Positions 29,496-39,373 of a DNA stretch of 64,000 nucleotides are shown piece by piece. Below the pieces are notes generated by a model. That model did not search any database and was not told the origin of the DNA. It saw only the letters and a list, made by a program, of their open reading frames with translations. Source of the stretch: Luteococcus sp052116585 (GTDB lineage: Bacteria; Actinomycetota; Actinomycetes; Propionibacteriales; Propionibacteriaceae); assembly GCF_052116585.1 (NCBI RefSeq), contig NZ_JBQKKT010000003.1, positions 124,001 to 188,000 on the forward strand, written 5' to 3'. Within the stretch, counting starts at the first letter, position 1. Every line of letters begins with the position of its first letter. The position numbers and the translations under genes were made by a program.

Positions 29496-29511
29496 TGTGA
29501 CTTAGGCCACA
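29496..29511 (+). promoter_or_regulatory. CRP/GlxR-like site before mmsA
   Basis: TGTGA-CTTAGG-CCACA matches nine of ten consensus positions. TAATGT at 29491-29496 could be the -10 box, so a bound regulator would cover it and repress. A TTGGA-TG-TCCAA palindrome lies at 29474-29485. Confidence 0.5.
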
Positions 29512-29551
29512 CTTTGGCAGTCAATGACGACAATCGGCGGAGGAAGACACC

Positions 29552-31053
<1,502 letters not shown>

Positions 31054-31057
<4 letters not shown>

Positions 31058-32127
31058 GTGCACTCGACCTGGGCACCGACGAGGTGCTCGCCGAGGTCCG
31101 GGGCATGGCGGGGGTGATCACCCTCAACCGACCGAAGGCGATGAATGCGCTCAACCAGCCGATGGTGGATGCACTGTCCACAGTGCTGGACGCCTGGCGG
31201 GATGACGAGGCCGTCCGTCTGGTGATCCTGACCGGCGCCGGTGAGCGGGGTTTGTGTGCCGGCGGTGACGTGGTCAGCCTGTACCACGATGCCAAGGCGA
31301 ATGGCGTCGACGGTGCGAAGTTCTGGGCCGACGAGTACCTGCTCAACCTCGTGATCTCCACCTACCCCAAGCCCTATCTCGCCATCATGAACGGCATCGT
31401 GCTGGGCGGCGGCATCGGCGTCTCGGCCCACGGCTCCCACCGGATCGTGACCGACGACACCCGGGTGGGCATGCCCGAGACCGGCATCGGCTTCGTGCCA
31501 GACGTGGGCGGTTCGCACCTGTTGACCCATGTGCCCTCCCACCTGGGCACCCACCTGGCCCTCACCGGCCAGCACGTGGGCGCGGGCGAGGCGATTGAGT
31601 CTGGCCTGGCGGACGTCTTCGTCCCGTCGGCCCAGCTCGAGGAGCTCGTCGAGGCGTTGTGCGCCAGTGGCGATGCCGCCGTCGTGGAGCAGTTCGCCGT
31701 CGAGGCGCCCCGTGGTTTTGCCGCGGAGCCACAGGAAGTGGAGGACGTCTACTCACGCGAGTCGGTGGAGGACATCCTCGACGCGCTCGACGACCTGGCC
31801 GGCCAGGGGCGGGAATGGGCGGCCGATGCGGCCAAGCGGATCCGCCGCAACAGCCCGCTGGCGCTCAAGGTGACCCTCGAGTCGCTTCGACGCGCCAAGG
31901 GGCAGAGCCTGGCCGAGGCGCTGGACACGGAATTCCGGGTCTCGGTGAACATGCAGCGCGGTCACGACTTCGTCGAGGGCATCCGTGCCCAGCTCGTCGA
32001 CAAGGACCGCAATCCGCAGTGGCAGCCGGCCAGCCTCGACCAGGTGCAGCCCGCAGACGTCGAGCAGGCCTTTGCGCCGATCGAGGACCCGCGCATCACC
32101 GAGCCCAACCTGGCCGCCCGGGCCTGA
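31054..32127 (+). CDS. 3-hydroxyisobutyryl-CoA hydrolase
   Basis: Crotonase-fold thioesterase of valine breakdown, 357 residues. LCAGGDVVSLYHDA near residue 68, YLLNLVISTYPKPYLAIMNG and MPETGIGFVPDVGGSHLL carry the hydrolase-branch residues (Glu of MPE, Asp of PDVGG), and the C-terminal DFVEGIRAQLVDKDRNPQW segment is the family signature. GTG 31054 overlaps the mmsA stop. It lies between mmsA and mmsB, as expected for its step. A shorter paralogue is at 20843-21823. Confidence 0.93.
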
Positions 32128-32154
32128 GACCACACCATTCCAGGAAGGACTGAC

Positions 32155-33069
32155 ATGACGCAGACCACCGTGGCCTTCATCGGCCTGGGGAACATGGGCG
32201 CGCACATGGCCGCCAACTGTGCCAAGGCTGGCTTCACCGTCCGCGGCTTCGATCCCGTGTCCGAGGCCCGCACCCGCGCCGAGGAATACGGCATCATCAA
32301 CTGTGCCTCGGCGGCCGAGGCTGCCAGCCAGGCGCAGGTGGTGGTGACCAGCCTGCCCAATGGCAAGATCCTGCTCGGTGCGCTGACGGGGGAGGACGGC
32401 CTGCTGGCCGCCGCTCCCGCGGGCACCCTGTTCATCGACACCTCCACCGTGGGCGTTGCCGACTGCCTGGCGGCTCGTGAAGCCGTCATGGGGGCCGGCC
32501 ACACGCTGGTGGAGTCACCGATGTCGGGCGGCACCGTCGGTGCGGAGAAGGGCACGCTCACCTTCATGGTGGGCGCCGACGACGAGGCCGACCTGGAACG
32601 GGCCCGCCCCGTCCTGGAGGCCATGGGTGCGAAGATCGTGCACTGCGGTGGGGCCGGCGCCGGCCAGGCCGTGAAGTTGTGCAACAACATGGTGCTGGCC
32701 ATCAACATGATCGGCATCAGCGAGGCCTTCGTGCTGGCGGAGCGGCTGGGTGTCAGCCACCAGGCCTTCTTCGACGTCGCCTCCACCAGCACGGCACAGT
32801 CATGGGCGCTCAACACGAACTGTCCGGTGCCCGGCCCGGTGCCCACCAGCCCGGCCAACCGGAACTACGAGCCAGGCTTCATGGGCGCGCTGATGGCCAA
32901 GGACCTGGGCCTGGCCCTGGGGGCGATCGACCTGTCCGGCACCGACGCCCAGCTCGGGCGCCTGGCCGTGGAGTTCTACCGCCAGTTCAGCGAGGGTGAA
33001 GGCGCCCGCAAGGACTTCTCGGGCATCATCAACAGCATCCGTGAGCAGTCCACTGACCAGGAGGCATGA
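32155..33069 (+). CDS. mmsB: 3-hydroxyisobutyrate dehydrogenase
   Basis: NAD-dependent beta-hydroxyacid dehydrogenase, 304 residues. GLGNMG near the N-terminus is the dinucleotide site, SPMSGGTVGAEKGTL the substrate-binding motif and the Lys of VKLCNNM the catalytic residue. It turns 3-hydroxyisobutyrate into methylmalonate semialdehyde, the MmsA substrate. The stop overlaps the next start by four bases. Confidence 0.94.
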   Translation: MTQTTVAFIGLGNMGAHMAANCAKAGFTVRGFDPVSEARTRAEEYGIINCASAAEAASQAQVVVTSLPNGKILLGALTGEDGLLAAAPAGTLFIDTSTVGVADCLAAREAVMGAGHTLVESPMSGGTVGAEKGTLTFMVGADDEADLERARPVLEAMGAKIVHCGGAGAGQAVKLCNNMVLAINMIGISEAFVLAERLGVSHQAFFDVASTSTAQSWALNTNCPVPGPVPTSPANRNYEPGFMGALMAKDLGLALGAIDLSGTDAQLGRLAVEFYRQFSEGEGARKDFSGIINSIREQSTDQEA

Positions 33070-33848
33070 GCATGACCGAGTACCAGAACATCCTCGTCGA
33101 GACCCGCGGGCGGGTGGGTGTCATCACCCTCAACCGGCCCAAGGCCCTCAATGCGCTCAATGACCAGACGATGCGCGAGGTGGTCGCGGCCGGCCGTGAG
33201 TTCGACGCCGACCAGGGCATCGGCTGCATCATCCTGACCGGATCGGCCAAGGCCTTCGCGGCAGGCGCCGACATCAAGGAGATGGCGGAACGGTCGGCCA
33301 CCGACATGTACATGTCGGACTGGTTCAAGGGGTGGGAGGACTTCACCCGTCTGCGCACCCCGGTGCTGGCCGCAGTCTCCGGCTACGCCCTGGGCGGTGG
33401 GTGTGAGCTGGCGATGATGTGTGACTTCATCCTGGCCTCGGACACCGCCAAGTTCGGCCAGCCGGAGATCAACCTGGGCGTCATCCCCGGCATGGGTGGC
33501 TCGCAGCGCCTCACTCGTGCGGTGGGCAAGGCCAAGGCGATGGAGATGTGCCTCACCGGCCGGATGATGGACGCCGATGAGGCCGAGCGGGCCGGCCTGG
33601 TCTCGCGGGTGATCCCCGCCGACGACCTGATGGACGAGGCCCACAAGGTGGCCGAGACCATCGCGTCGAAGTCGCTGGTGGCGTCGATGATGGTCAAGGA
33701 GGTCGTCAACGCGGCCTTCGAGACCGGCCTGGCGCAGGGCATCGACTATGAGCGTCGGGTCTTCCACTCGGTCTTCGCCTCCGAGGACCAGAAGGAGGGC
33801 ATGGCGGCCTTCGTCGAGAAGCGCCAGCCCGACTTCAAGCACTGCTGA
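33066..33848 (+). CDS. Enoyl-CoA hydratase
   Basis: Crotonase-family hydratase, 260 residues, likely hydrating methacrylyl-CoA or short enoyl-CoAs in the valine pathway. AFAAGADIKEMAE, GYALGGGCELAMMCDFI and FGQPEINLGVIPGMGGSQRL hold the oxyanion hole and both catalytic Glu positions. Two nearby ATG codons exist; the first, 33066, overlaps the mmsB stop. It is the last gene of the operon, followed by a strong terminator. Confidence 0.93.
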   Translation: MSMTEYQNILVETRGRVGVITLNRPKALNALNDQTMREVVAAGREFDADQGIGCIILTGSAKAFAAGADIKEMAERSATDMYMSDWFKGWEDFTRLRTPVLAAVSGYALGGGCELAMMCDFILASDTAKFGQPEINLGVIPGMGGSQRLTRAVGKAKAMEMCLTGRMMDADEAERAGLVSRVIPADDLMDEAHKVAETIASKSLVASMMVKEVVNAAFETGLAQGIDYERRVFHSVFASEDQKEGMAAFVEKRQPDFKHC

Positions 33849-33871
33849 CCAGGTCAGCAGAACCCCTGATC

Positions 33872-33915
33872 GGCTCGGGGACCGTGGTGGCGTCCGCGGT
33901 CCCCGAGCCCCTTTT
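33872..33915. terminator. Terminator after the valine operon
   Basis: Perfect 13-base arms (33872-33884, 33897-33909, GGCTCGGGGACCG and its complement) followed by CCTTTTCTG. It lies between the convergent hydratase and marR genes. Confidence 0.85.
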
Positions 33916-33947
33916 CTGTGCGCTTTCCCCGCCGTGCCCCGTCAGCC

Positions 33948-34451
33948 TCACCCGAGGTCGCCGGTGCGCTCCCGGAAGGCATTGCACAGCTCCAGCAGCT
34001 GTTCCTGCTCGGCCGGTTCGAAGCCCATGTCGGTGAAGACCTCGTTGAGTGCCCGGGCGGCCTGCTGCACCAGGGTGATGCCCTGATCGGTGATGGCGAC
34101 CAGGGTGCCGCGGCCGTCGGTGGGATTGGGCCGGCGTTCCACCAGTCCGTCGGCCACCAGCCGGTCGACGGTGTTGGTGACGGAGGCGGGGTGCACCTGG
34201 AGGCGGGCGCTGGCCTTGCTCATCGGCAGGGCGCGGGCACGGCTGAACATCAACAGGGCCAGCAGCTCGAAGCGGGAGAAGGTGATGCCGAAGGGCTTGA
34301 GCGCCGTCTCGATCCGTCCCATCAGGAGTTGGTGCACGCGGACCAGGGAGACCACCGTGGTCATCCCGGTGGCGGCGTGTTCCCACCCGTGTGCGGTCCA
34401 CTGCCGGCCGGCCTCGGCGATCGGGTCGGTGGTGGTGCGCGCCTGCGTCAT
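33948..34451 (-). CDS. MarR-family transcriptional regulator
   Basis: 167-residue winged-helix regulator. The HTH is in the SKASARLQVHPASVTNTVDRL stretch (about 75-95), followed by the wing DLVERRPNPTDGRGTLVAIT-like segment with the typical DxR signature. ATG 34451 follows AGGAGG; an open frame runs upstream through a terminator. Likely targets are the neighbouring acyl-CoA genes or its own promoter; the ligand is unknown, perhaps an acyl- or aryl-CoA as in related regulators. Confidence 0.88.
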   Translation of the reverse strand: MTQARTTTDPIAEAGRQWTAHGWEHAATGMTTVVSLVRVHQLLMGRIETALKPFGITFSRFELLALLMFSRARALPMSKASARLQVHPASVTNTVDRLVADGLVERRPNPTDGRGTLVAITDQGITLVQQAARALNEVFTDMGFEPAEQEQLLELCNAFRERTGDLG

Positions 34452-34474
34452 GGGTCCTCCTGGGGGCACGTGGG

Positions 34475-34507
34475 CCCGCTCGGGCATCCGGTGGATGCCC
34501 GGGCGGG
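34475..34507 (-). terminator. Terminator of the acyl-CoA synthetase gene
   Basis: Fifteen paired bases with one G-U pair: CCCGCTCGGGCATCC (34475-34489), GGT loop, GGATGCCCGGGCGGG (34493-34507). It lies between the synthetase stop and the marR start on the same strand. Confidence 0.7.
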
Positions 34508-34533
34508 ATCCCGGTCCTTCGTTGATGTCTGGC

Positions 34534-36273
34534 TCAGCCTCGCAGCGACGGGAAGTCCGTGTCCGCGAACTCGGTGCTGGCCTTGTCAGCGCCACCGTCG
34601 GCGGCGTGGATCTCGTTCTCGCGCTTGCGCAGGTCGACTCGGCGGATCTTGCCCGAGACGGTCTTGGGCAGGTCGTGGAATTCGAGACGACGGATGCGCT
34701 TGTACGGGGCAAGCGTCTCACGGCAGTGCTTGAGGATCGACTCGGCGGTCTCGGCAGTGGGCTCGTGTCCCGCGGCCAGCACCACATAGGCCTTGGGCAC
34801 GGCCAGGCGGATGGGGTCGGGCGACGGGACGACGGCGACCTCGGCGACGGCCGGGTGCTCGATGACGGCCGATTCCAGCTCGAAGGGCGAGAGGCGGTAG
34901 TCGCTGGCCTTGAAGACGTCGTCGCTGCGGCCGACGTAGGTCAGGTAGCCGTCCTCGTCGCGCTCGGCGATGTCACCGGTGTGGTAGTAGCCGTCGCGGA
35001 AGGCGTCGGCATTGCGGTCGGGGTCGCCGTAGTAGCCAGGGGTGAGGCCGACGGGGCGGGGGTCCAGTTTGAGGCAGATCTCGCCGACGTCGCCGATCTC
35101 GTCGGTGGCCGGGTCGATCAGCACGACGTCCATGCCGGGCAGCGGACGGCCCATCGAGCCGGACTTGACGGGCTGGCCGGGGGAGTTGCCCACCTGCAGC
35201 GAGCTCTCGGTCTGGCCGAAACCGTCGCGGATCTGCGTGCCCCAGGCCTTCTCCACCTGGCTGATGACCTCCGGGTTCAGCGGTTCACCGGCGGCGACGA
35301 GCTTCTTGGGCGGGTTGGTCATCTGGCTCAGGTCGGCCTGGATCAGCATCCGCCACACGGTGGGCGGGGCGCAGAAGCTGGTGACGCCCTCCTTGCTCAT
35401 CTGGGCCATCAGGGCCTTGGCGTCGAAGCGGCCGTAGTTGTAGAGGAAGACGGTGGCGCCGGCGATCCACGGGGCGAAGAAGTTGCTCCACGCGTGCTTG
35501 GCCCAACCGGGCGCGGCGACATTGAGGTGCACGTCGCCGGGTTCCAGGCCGATCCAGTACATGGTGGTGAGGTGGCCGACGGGGTAGCTGGTGTGGGTGT
35601 GCTCCACCAGCTTGGCCTTGGAGGAGGTGCCGGAGGTGAAGTAGAGCAGCAGCGTCTCGTCGGCCTTGGTCGGCGCGTCGGCGCTGAACTCGACGGGTGC
35701 CTGGAAGGAGTCGGCGAAGAAGTGCGTGGGGTGCTTGTCCTGGGCGGCCTCGCCCTCGCCCACCTGGATGACGGTGAGCTCGCGCGGCACGTCGGCGAAC
35801 TTGGCGGCGTCACCGACATTGGCGATGACCCAGCTGATCTCGGCCCGCTCGGTGCGGTCGTCCAGATCGGCGGCGCCGAGCATGACGGTGGTGGGGGCGA
35901 TGACGGCGCCGAGCTTGATGCAGGCGAGCATGCTCTCCCACAGCTCCACCTGGTTGTTCAGCATGATCATCACGCGGTCCTGGCGCTTCACGCCCAGACC
36001 GCGCAGCCAGTTGGCGAGCTGGTTGCTGCGCTCGCTCATCTCGGCGAAGGTGCGGCGGGTCTCGGGGCCGTCCTGGTCCGCGATCACCAGGGCGAGGCGG
36101 TCTCGGGAGTCGGGTTCGGTGGCCAGGTGGTCGAACCAGTCGAGGGCGAAGTTGAACTCCTCGAATCGGGGCCACTCGAAGCTGGCGCGCGCGGCGTCGT
36201 AGTCGTGCTGCAGGCTGACGAGGTGGTCGCGGGCGGCCTTGAACTGCTCGGTGGCCGTGCTGTTGGCGGTCAT
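34534..36273 (-). CDS. AMP-forming acyl-CoA synthetase (medium-chain type)
   Basis: Activates a carboxylic acid to acyl-CoA via acyl-AMP, 579 residues. The P-loop LYFTSGTSSKAKLVEHTH near 220 is a variant of the usual TSGTTGxPK, DGFGQTES near 345 is motif A5, and the catalytic lysine is K542 in PKTVSGKIRR. This PKTxSGK context is the site that protein acetyltransferases modify in the family, and such a pair (AcuC plus acetyltransferase) lies at 39.4-43.2 kb. A perfect CRP-like site lies 44 bases upstream. Substrate is unknown. Confidence 0.93.
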   Translation of the reverse strand: MTANSTATEQFKAARDHLVSLQHDYDAARASFEWPRFEEFNFALDWFDHLATEPDSRDRLALVIADQDGPETRRTFAEMSERSNQLANWLRGLGVKRQDRVMIMLNNQVELWESMLACIKLGAVIAPTTVMLGAADLDDRTERAEISWVIANVGDAAKFADVPRELTVIQVGEGEAAQDKHPTHFFADSFQAPVEFSADAPTKADETLLLYFTSGTSSKAKLVEHTHTSYPVGHLTTMYWIGLEPGDVHLNVAAPGWAKHAWSNFFAPWIAGATVFLYNYGRFDAKALMAQMSKEGVTSFCAPPTVWRMLIQADLSQMTNPPKKLVAAGEPLNPEVISQVEKAWGTQIRDGFGQTESSLQVGNSPGQPVKSGSMGRPLPGMDVVLIDPATDEIGDVGEICLKLDPRPVGLTPGYYGDPDRNADAFRDGYYHTGDIAERDEDGYLTYVGRSDDVFKASDYRLSPFELESAVIEHPAVAEVAVVPSPDPIRLAVPKAYVVLAAGHEPTAETAESILKHCRETLAPYKRIRRLEFHDLPKTVSGKIRRVDLRKRENEIHAADGGADKASTEFADTDFPSLRG

Positions 36274-36316
36274 GATGCTCCTGTCCGACGGTGGAGAGGC
36301 GTGGCGGCACTGCCAC

Positions 36317-36332
36317 TGTGATCTATGTCACA
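36317..36332 (-). promoter_or_regulatory. Perfect CRP/GlxR-like site before the acyl-CoA synthetase
   Basis: TGTGA-TCTATG-TCACA, ten of ten consensus positions, 44 bases before the synthetase start on the minus strand. Confidence 0.7.
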
Positions 36333-36450
36333 TGGACTCTACTTGGATCTCAAACTAAATGCGAGACCCAATCGGCAGGAATTCTGGACAATTTTGTCCG
36401 GCGTCCGGTTGTAGGACGGGGTGGTGGGTGCTGGTCGGCCGGCGTGGTGC

Positions 36451-37032
36451 TCAGCTCGACTGGATGCCTCGCAGCACCAGCTGGCCCAGCTCGGCGTAGG
36501 CCTGCGAGGGAGTGGTGGCCGTCACGCCGCCCTGCTGGATGTGCTCCAGCATCACCTCGATGAAGTGGGCTGTCAGGTCCACGGGGAGCTTGCGGAATTC
36601 GCCCTCCTGGATGCCGCGTTCCACCAGGCTGCGAATCTTCTCCGTGGCCAGACGGGTATTCGTCTCGTAGACGCGACGGGCGAGGGGGGTGGTGGCCACG
36701 TCGCGCATGAAGGCGGGGGAGGCGGGTTCCATGGCTGCCGCCATGGCGTCGAAATAGGCCTCCATGGCCAGCGTGGGCGAGCGATGGGTGGTCAGTGCCA
36801 GATCGGTTCGACGGGCCACCTCTCGGAAGAAGCTCACCAGGACGCGGCGAATCACGTCGTCGCCGGTGCGGCCCAGGGAGTAGAGCGTGGACTTCGAGCA
36901 GTGCAGCCGCTGCGCGGCGCCGTCCATGGTGAAGTCTGCAAATCCCTCGGCGAGGAAGTGGGTGAGCAGCGCCTCGAAGATCTCCCGCTGGCGGGGGGTG
37001 GCCAGTGGGGTGTTGGTGGCGGGCTCGCTCAC
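36451..37032 (-). CDS. TetR-family transcriptional regulator
   Basis: 193-residue regulator. The HTH is near residues 20-65 (ILEALLTHFLAEG-like start, DFTMDGAAQRLHCSKSTLYS recognition region), with a helical ligand domain after it. GTG 37032 follows GGAG; ATG codons upstream are possible, but they would place the N-terminus over the promoter region. It diverges from an acyl-CoA dehydrogenase gene, a common layout for regulators of acyl-CoA degradation. The ligand is unknown. Confidence 0.88.
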   Translation of the reverse strand: MSEPATNTPLATPRQREIFEALLTHFLAEGFADFTMDGAAQRLHCSKSTLYSLGRTGDDVIRRVLVSFFREVARRTDLALTTHRSPTLAMEAYFDAMAAAMEPASPAFMRDVATTPLARRVYETNTRLATEKIRSLVERGIQEGEFRKLPVDLTAHFIEVMLEHIQQGGVTATTPSQAYAELGQLVLRGIQSS

Positions 37033-37056
37033 GGTGCTTCTCCATCCGGTCGGCGG

Positions 37057-37072
37057 TGTGACAATTTTCACG
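37057..37072 (+). promoter_or_regulatory. CRP/GlxR-like site between tetR and the acyl-CoA dehydrogenase
   Basis: TGTGA-CAATTT-TCACG, nine of ten consensus positions. It sits 25 bases before the TetR start and about 150 bases before the dehydrogenase. Confidence 0.6.
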
Positions 37073-37099
37073 CCAGGGCTTCCCCTGGGTGCGATTCGG

Positions 37100-37127
37100 C
37101 AGTACGGTACAGGCAATGATCGTACTG
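37100..37127. promoter_or_regulatory. Candidate TetR operator
   Basis: CAGTACG (37100-37106) and CGTACTG (37121-37127) form an exact inverted repeat with 14 bases between. Size and position between divergent tetR and target fit a TetR-type operator. Confidence 0.45.
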
Positions 37128-37220
37128 TGTGGCTCGCGTCGCACAGATCAGGACCTGCGGTGAGACCCGAATTCCCACGTGGGGTGCAAGGGCGCTCCTT
37201 ACGACCGAGAGGAAAGAATC

Positions 37221-38429
37221 ATGCCACCCGTAGTGCGCGGCGAGACCACCAGCACCAAGCAGCCCCACCAGATCCCCTTCCCCGACGCCGACCTGCTTCA
37301 CGTGGCAGACAGGCTGGAGCCCGCCGAGCGGGAGCGTCTGCAGCAGCTGCACGACTTCCTCCAGTCCGAGGTGCGCCCCGTCGTCGGCCCCTTCTGGGAC
37401 CGCGAGGAGTTCTGCTTCGACCTGCTGCCCAAGCTGGCCGAGTACGGTCTGGGCGAGCTGGAGTTCTCCGGTGCCAGCCGCCTGTTCAAGGGCCTGGCCT
37501 ATGCGGAGGTCACCCGCGCCGACGTCTCGCTGTCCGCGCTGGTGGGCATCCACAACGAGCTGGTGCTGGACCTGATCAACCAGCTTGGGTCCGAGGAGCA
37601 GAAGCAGACCTGGCTGCCGGGTCTTCGTCGCTTCGAGAAGGTGGGCTGTTTTGCGCTGACCGAACCCGACCACGGCTCCGACATCGCGGGCGGCCTGGCC
37701 ACGTCGGCCACCCGCACCGACGAGGGCTGGGTGATCAACGGTGAGAAGCGCTGGATCGGCGGTGGCACGTTCTGCGACTTCGCGATCGTCTTCGCCCGGG
37801 ACGTGGCCGACAGCTCGGTCAAGGGCTTCATCGTGGAGAGCGACCGTGAGGGCTTCCAGGCCACCAAGATCGAGAACAAGATGGGTCTGCGCATCATGCA
37901 GAACGCGGACATCACCTTTGATGACGTGCTCATCCCCCACGAGAACCTGATCCCCGGGTGCGCCTCCTTTGCCGCCACCAACGAGATGCTGCGCAATTCC
38001 CGTGCCTGGGTCGGTTGGCAGGGAGCCGGCGTGCAGCTGGCCATCCTTGACTGCGCCCGCGAGTACACCCTGGGACGTGAGCAGTTCGGCAAGAAGCTGG
38101 CCAAGTTCCAGCTGGTGCAGGAGCAGCTCGCCCGCATCGTCGGCAATGCCTCGGCCTCGCTGGCGATGATGTCCCAGATCGCCTGGCTGCAGGAGGACGG
38201 CCGCTTCGACATGCCGCACGCCGCCATGGTCAAGGCCACCAGCACCCGGCTGGCCCGGGAGTCGGCCGCCGCCGGTCGGGGTCTGCTGGGCGGCAACGGC
38301 ATCATCACCAGCCACGAGATGTCGAAGCTCTTCAATGACGTGGAGATCCTGTTCACCTATGAGGGCACCTATGAGATCAACTCGTTGATCGTCGGCCGCG
38401 CCATCACCGGCGTCTCGGCCTTCGTGTGA
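37221..38429 (+). CDS. Acyl-CoA dehydrogenase (glutaryl-CoA dehydrogenase/ACX4 clade)
   Basis: FAD-dependent dehydrogenase, 402 residues. FALTEPDHGSDIAGGLATSA and KRWIGGGTFCDFAIVFAR are signatures of the glutaryl-CoA dehydrogenase-like clade, and YEGTYEI near 381 carries the catalytic Glu. ATG 37221 follows GAGAGGAAAG. It is followed by an SDR dehydrogenase, giving two steps of a beta-oxidation-like route; branched-chain substrates such as isobutyryl- or 2-methylbutyryl-CoA are plausible next to the valine genes. The substrate cannot be told from sequence alone. Confidence 0.92.
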   Translation: MPPVVRGETTSTKQPHQIPFPDADLLHVADRLEPAERERLQQLHDFLQSEVRPVVGPFWDREEFCFDLLPKLAEYGLGELEFSGASRLFKGLAYAEVTRADVSLSALVGIHNELVLDLINQLGSEEQKQTWLPGLRRFEKVGCFALTEPDHGSDIAGGLATSATRTDEGWVINGEKRWIGGGTFCDFAIVFARDVADSSVKGFIVESDREGFQATKIENKMGLRIMQNADITFDDVLIPHENLIPGCASFAATNEMLRNSRAWVGWQGAGVQLAILDCAREYTLGREQFGKKLAKFQLVQEQLARIVGNASASLAMMSQIAWLQEDGRFDMPHAAMVKATSTRLARESAAAGRGLLGGNGIITSHEMSKLFNDVEILFTYEGTYEINSLIVGRAITGVSAFV

Positions 38430-38476
38430 GCAGCTTCGTGTGAGCAGCTTCGTCTGAGCAGCTTCGTCTGAGCCCC
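38421..38476. repeat. 14-bp tandem repeat carrying the dehydrogenase stop codon
   Basis: Four copies of TTCGT(G/C)TGAGC(A/C)(G/C)C, starting at 38421, 38435, 38449 and 38463. The first contains the final Phe-Val-stop codons, so the gene end has been repeated into the spacer. Confidence 0.85.
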
Positions 38477-38506
38477 ACCACCCACCACAGCAGGAGAGGA
38501 AGAACC

Positions 38507-39286
38507 ATGGATCTGGCACAGCTGGGCCCTGCCGGTGCGATCGTCACCGGCGGCGCCTCCGGTCTGGGCGCTGCCACCGCAGCGCACCTGGCCGCCAAGG
38601 GCATGACCGTCACGGCCTTCGACCTGGCGTCGGGCATCGAGAAGATGCAGCAGGCCGGACAGGCCCATCCCGACGTGACCTATGTCGCCGTCGACGTCAC
38701 CGACGAGCAGGCCGTGCAGGCTGCCGTTGAGGAGGCCGCAGGGCGGGCGCCGCTGCGCGTGGCCGTGAACTGCGCGGGCATCTGCCCCTCGGCGCGCATC
38801 GTCGGACGCAAGGGGGTGCACGACGGTGGCCTGTTCGCCACCACCATCACGGTCAACCTGGTGGGCACCTTCCACGTGCTGGCCCACGCGGCCGCGTCGA
38901 TGGCTGGCAATGAGCCCGTCGACGAGGACGGTCAGCGCGGCGTGATCGTGAACACCGCGTCGGTGGCCGCCTTCGAGGGTCAGGTGGGCCAGGCTGCCTA
39001 TGCCGCGTCGAAGGGTGGCGTGCACTCGCTCACCATCTCCGCGGCGCGTGACCTGTCCAGTCAGGGCATCCGGGTGAACAGCATCGCGCCGGGCGTGGTG
39101 TGGACGCCGATGATGGAGGCCATCAATGAGGACTTCCGGAACGAGTTGGAGGCCCGCGTGCCCTTCCCGGCCCGCTTCGCGAAGCCCGAGGAGTTCGCCG
39201 CGCTGGTGGGCTCGCTGGTGGAGAACGACTACCTCAATGGGGAGACCATCCGCCTGGACGGTGGACTGCGGATGCCGCCTCGCTGA
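38507..39286 (+). CDS. Short-chain dehydrogenase, 3-hydroxyacyl-CoA dehydrogenase type
   Basis: SDR enzyme of the type II 3-hydroxyacyl-CoA dehydrogenase group, 259 residues. TGGASGLGAATA near residue 14 binds NAD, NCAGIC is the central motif, and YAASKGG holds the Tyr-Lys pair. It probably oxidises 3-hydroxy-(2-methyl)acyl-CoA made after the preceding dehydrogenase. GGAGAGGAAG precedes the start. It ends 30 bases before a bidirectional terminator. Confidence 0.9.
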   Translation: MDLAQLGPAGAIVTGGASGLGAATAAHLAAKGMTVTAFDLASGIEKMQQAGQAHPDVTYVAVDVTDEQAVQAAVEEAAGRAPLRVAVNCAGICPSARIVGRKGVHDGGLFATTITVNLVGTFHVLAHAAASMAGNEPVDEDGQRGVIVNTASVAAFEGQVGQAAYAASKGGVHSLTISAARDLSSQGIRVNSIAPGVVWTPMMEAINEDFRNELEARVPFPARFAKPEEFAALVGSLVENDYLNGETIRLDGGLRMPPR

Positions 39287-39314
39287 GGATCCCTCGCGGG
39301 TGTGGCCGCGTTGG

Positions 39315-39362
39315 GACGCCCCGGCCTGCCGTGCAGGGATCTGCCGTGCAGGCCGGGGCGTC
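39315..39362. terminator. Terminator between the SDR and acuC genes, with internal duplication
   Basis: Perfect 15-base arms GACGCCCCGGCCTGC (39315-39329) and complement (39348-39362). The 18-base loop contains part of a 15-base tandem duplication of CTGCCGTGCAGG (39326 and 39341), which also permits two smaller hairpins. Confidence 0.75.
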
Positions 39363-39373
39363 GTCGCGTTCGC

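Noticed and set aside
37174..37184. CCCACGTGGGG upstream of the acyl-CoA dehydrogenase as a copy of the array repeat
   Set aside because: It is a single short palindrome with CACGTG in place of CACGCG and lacks the core context.
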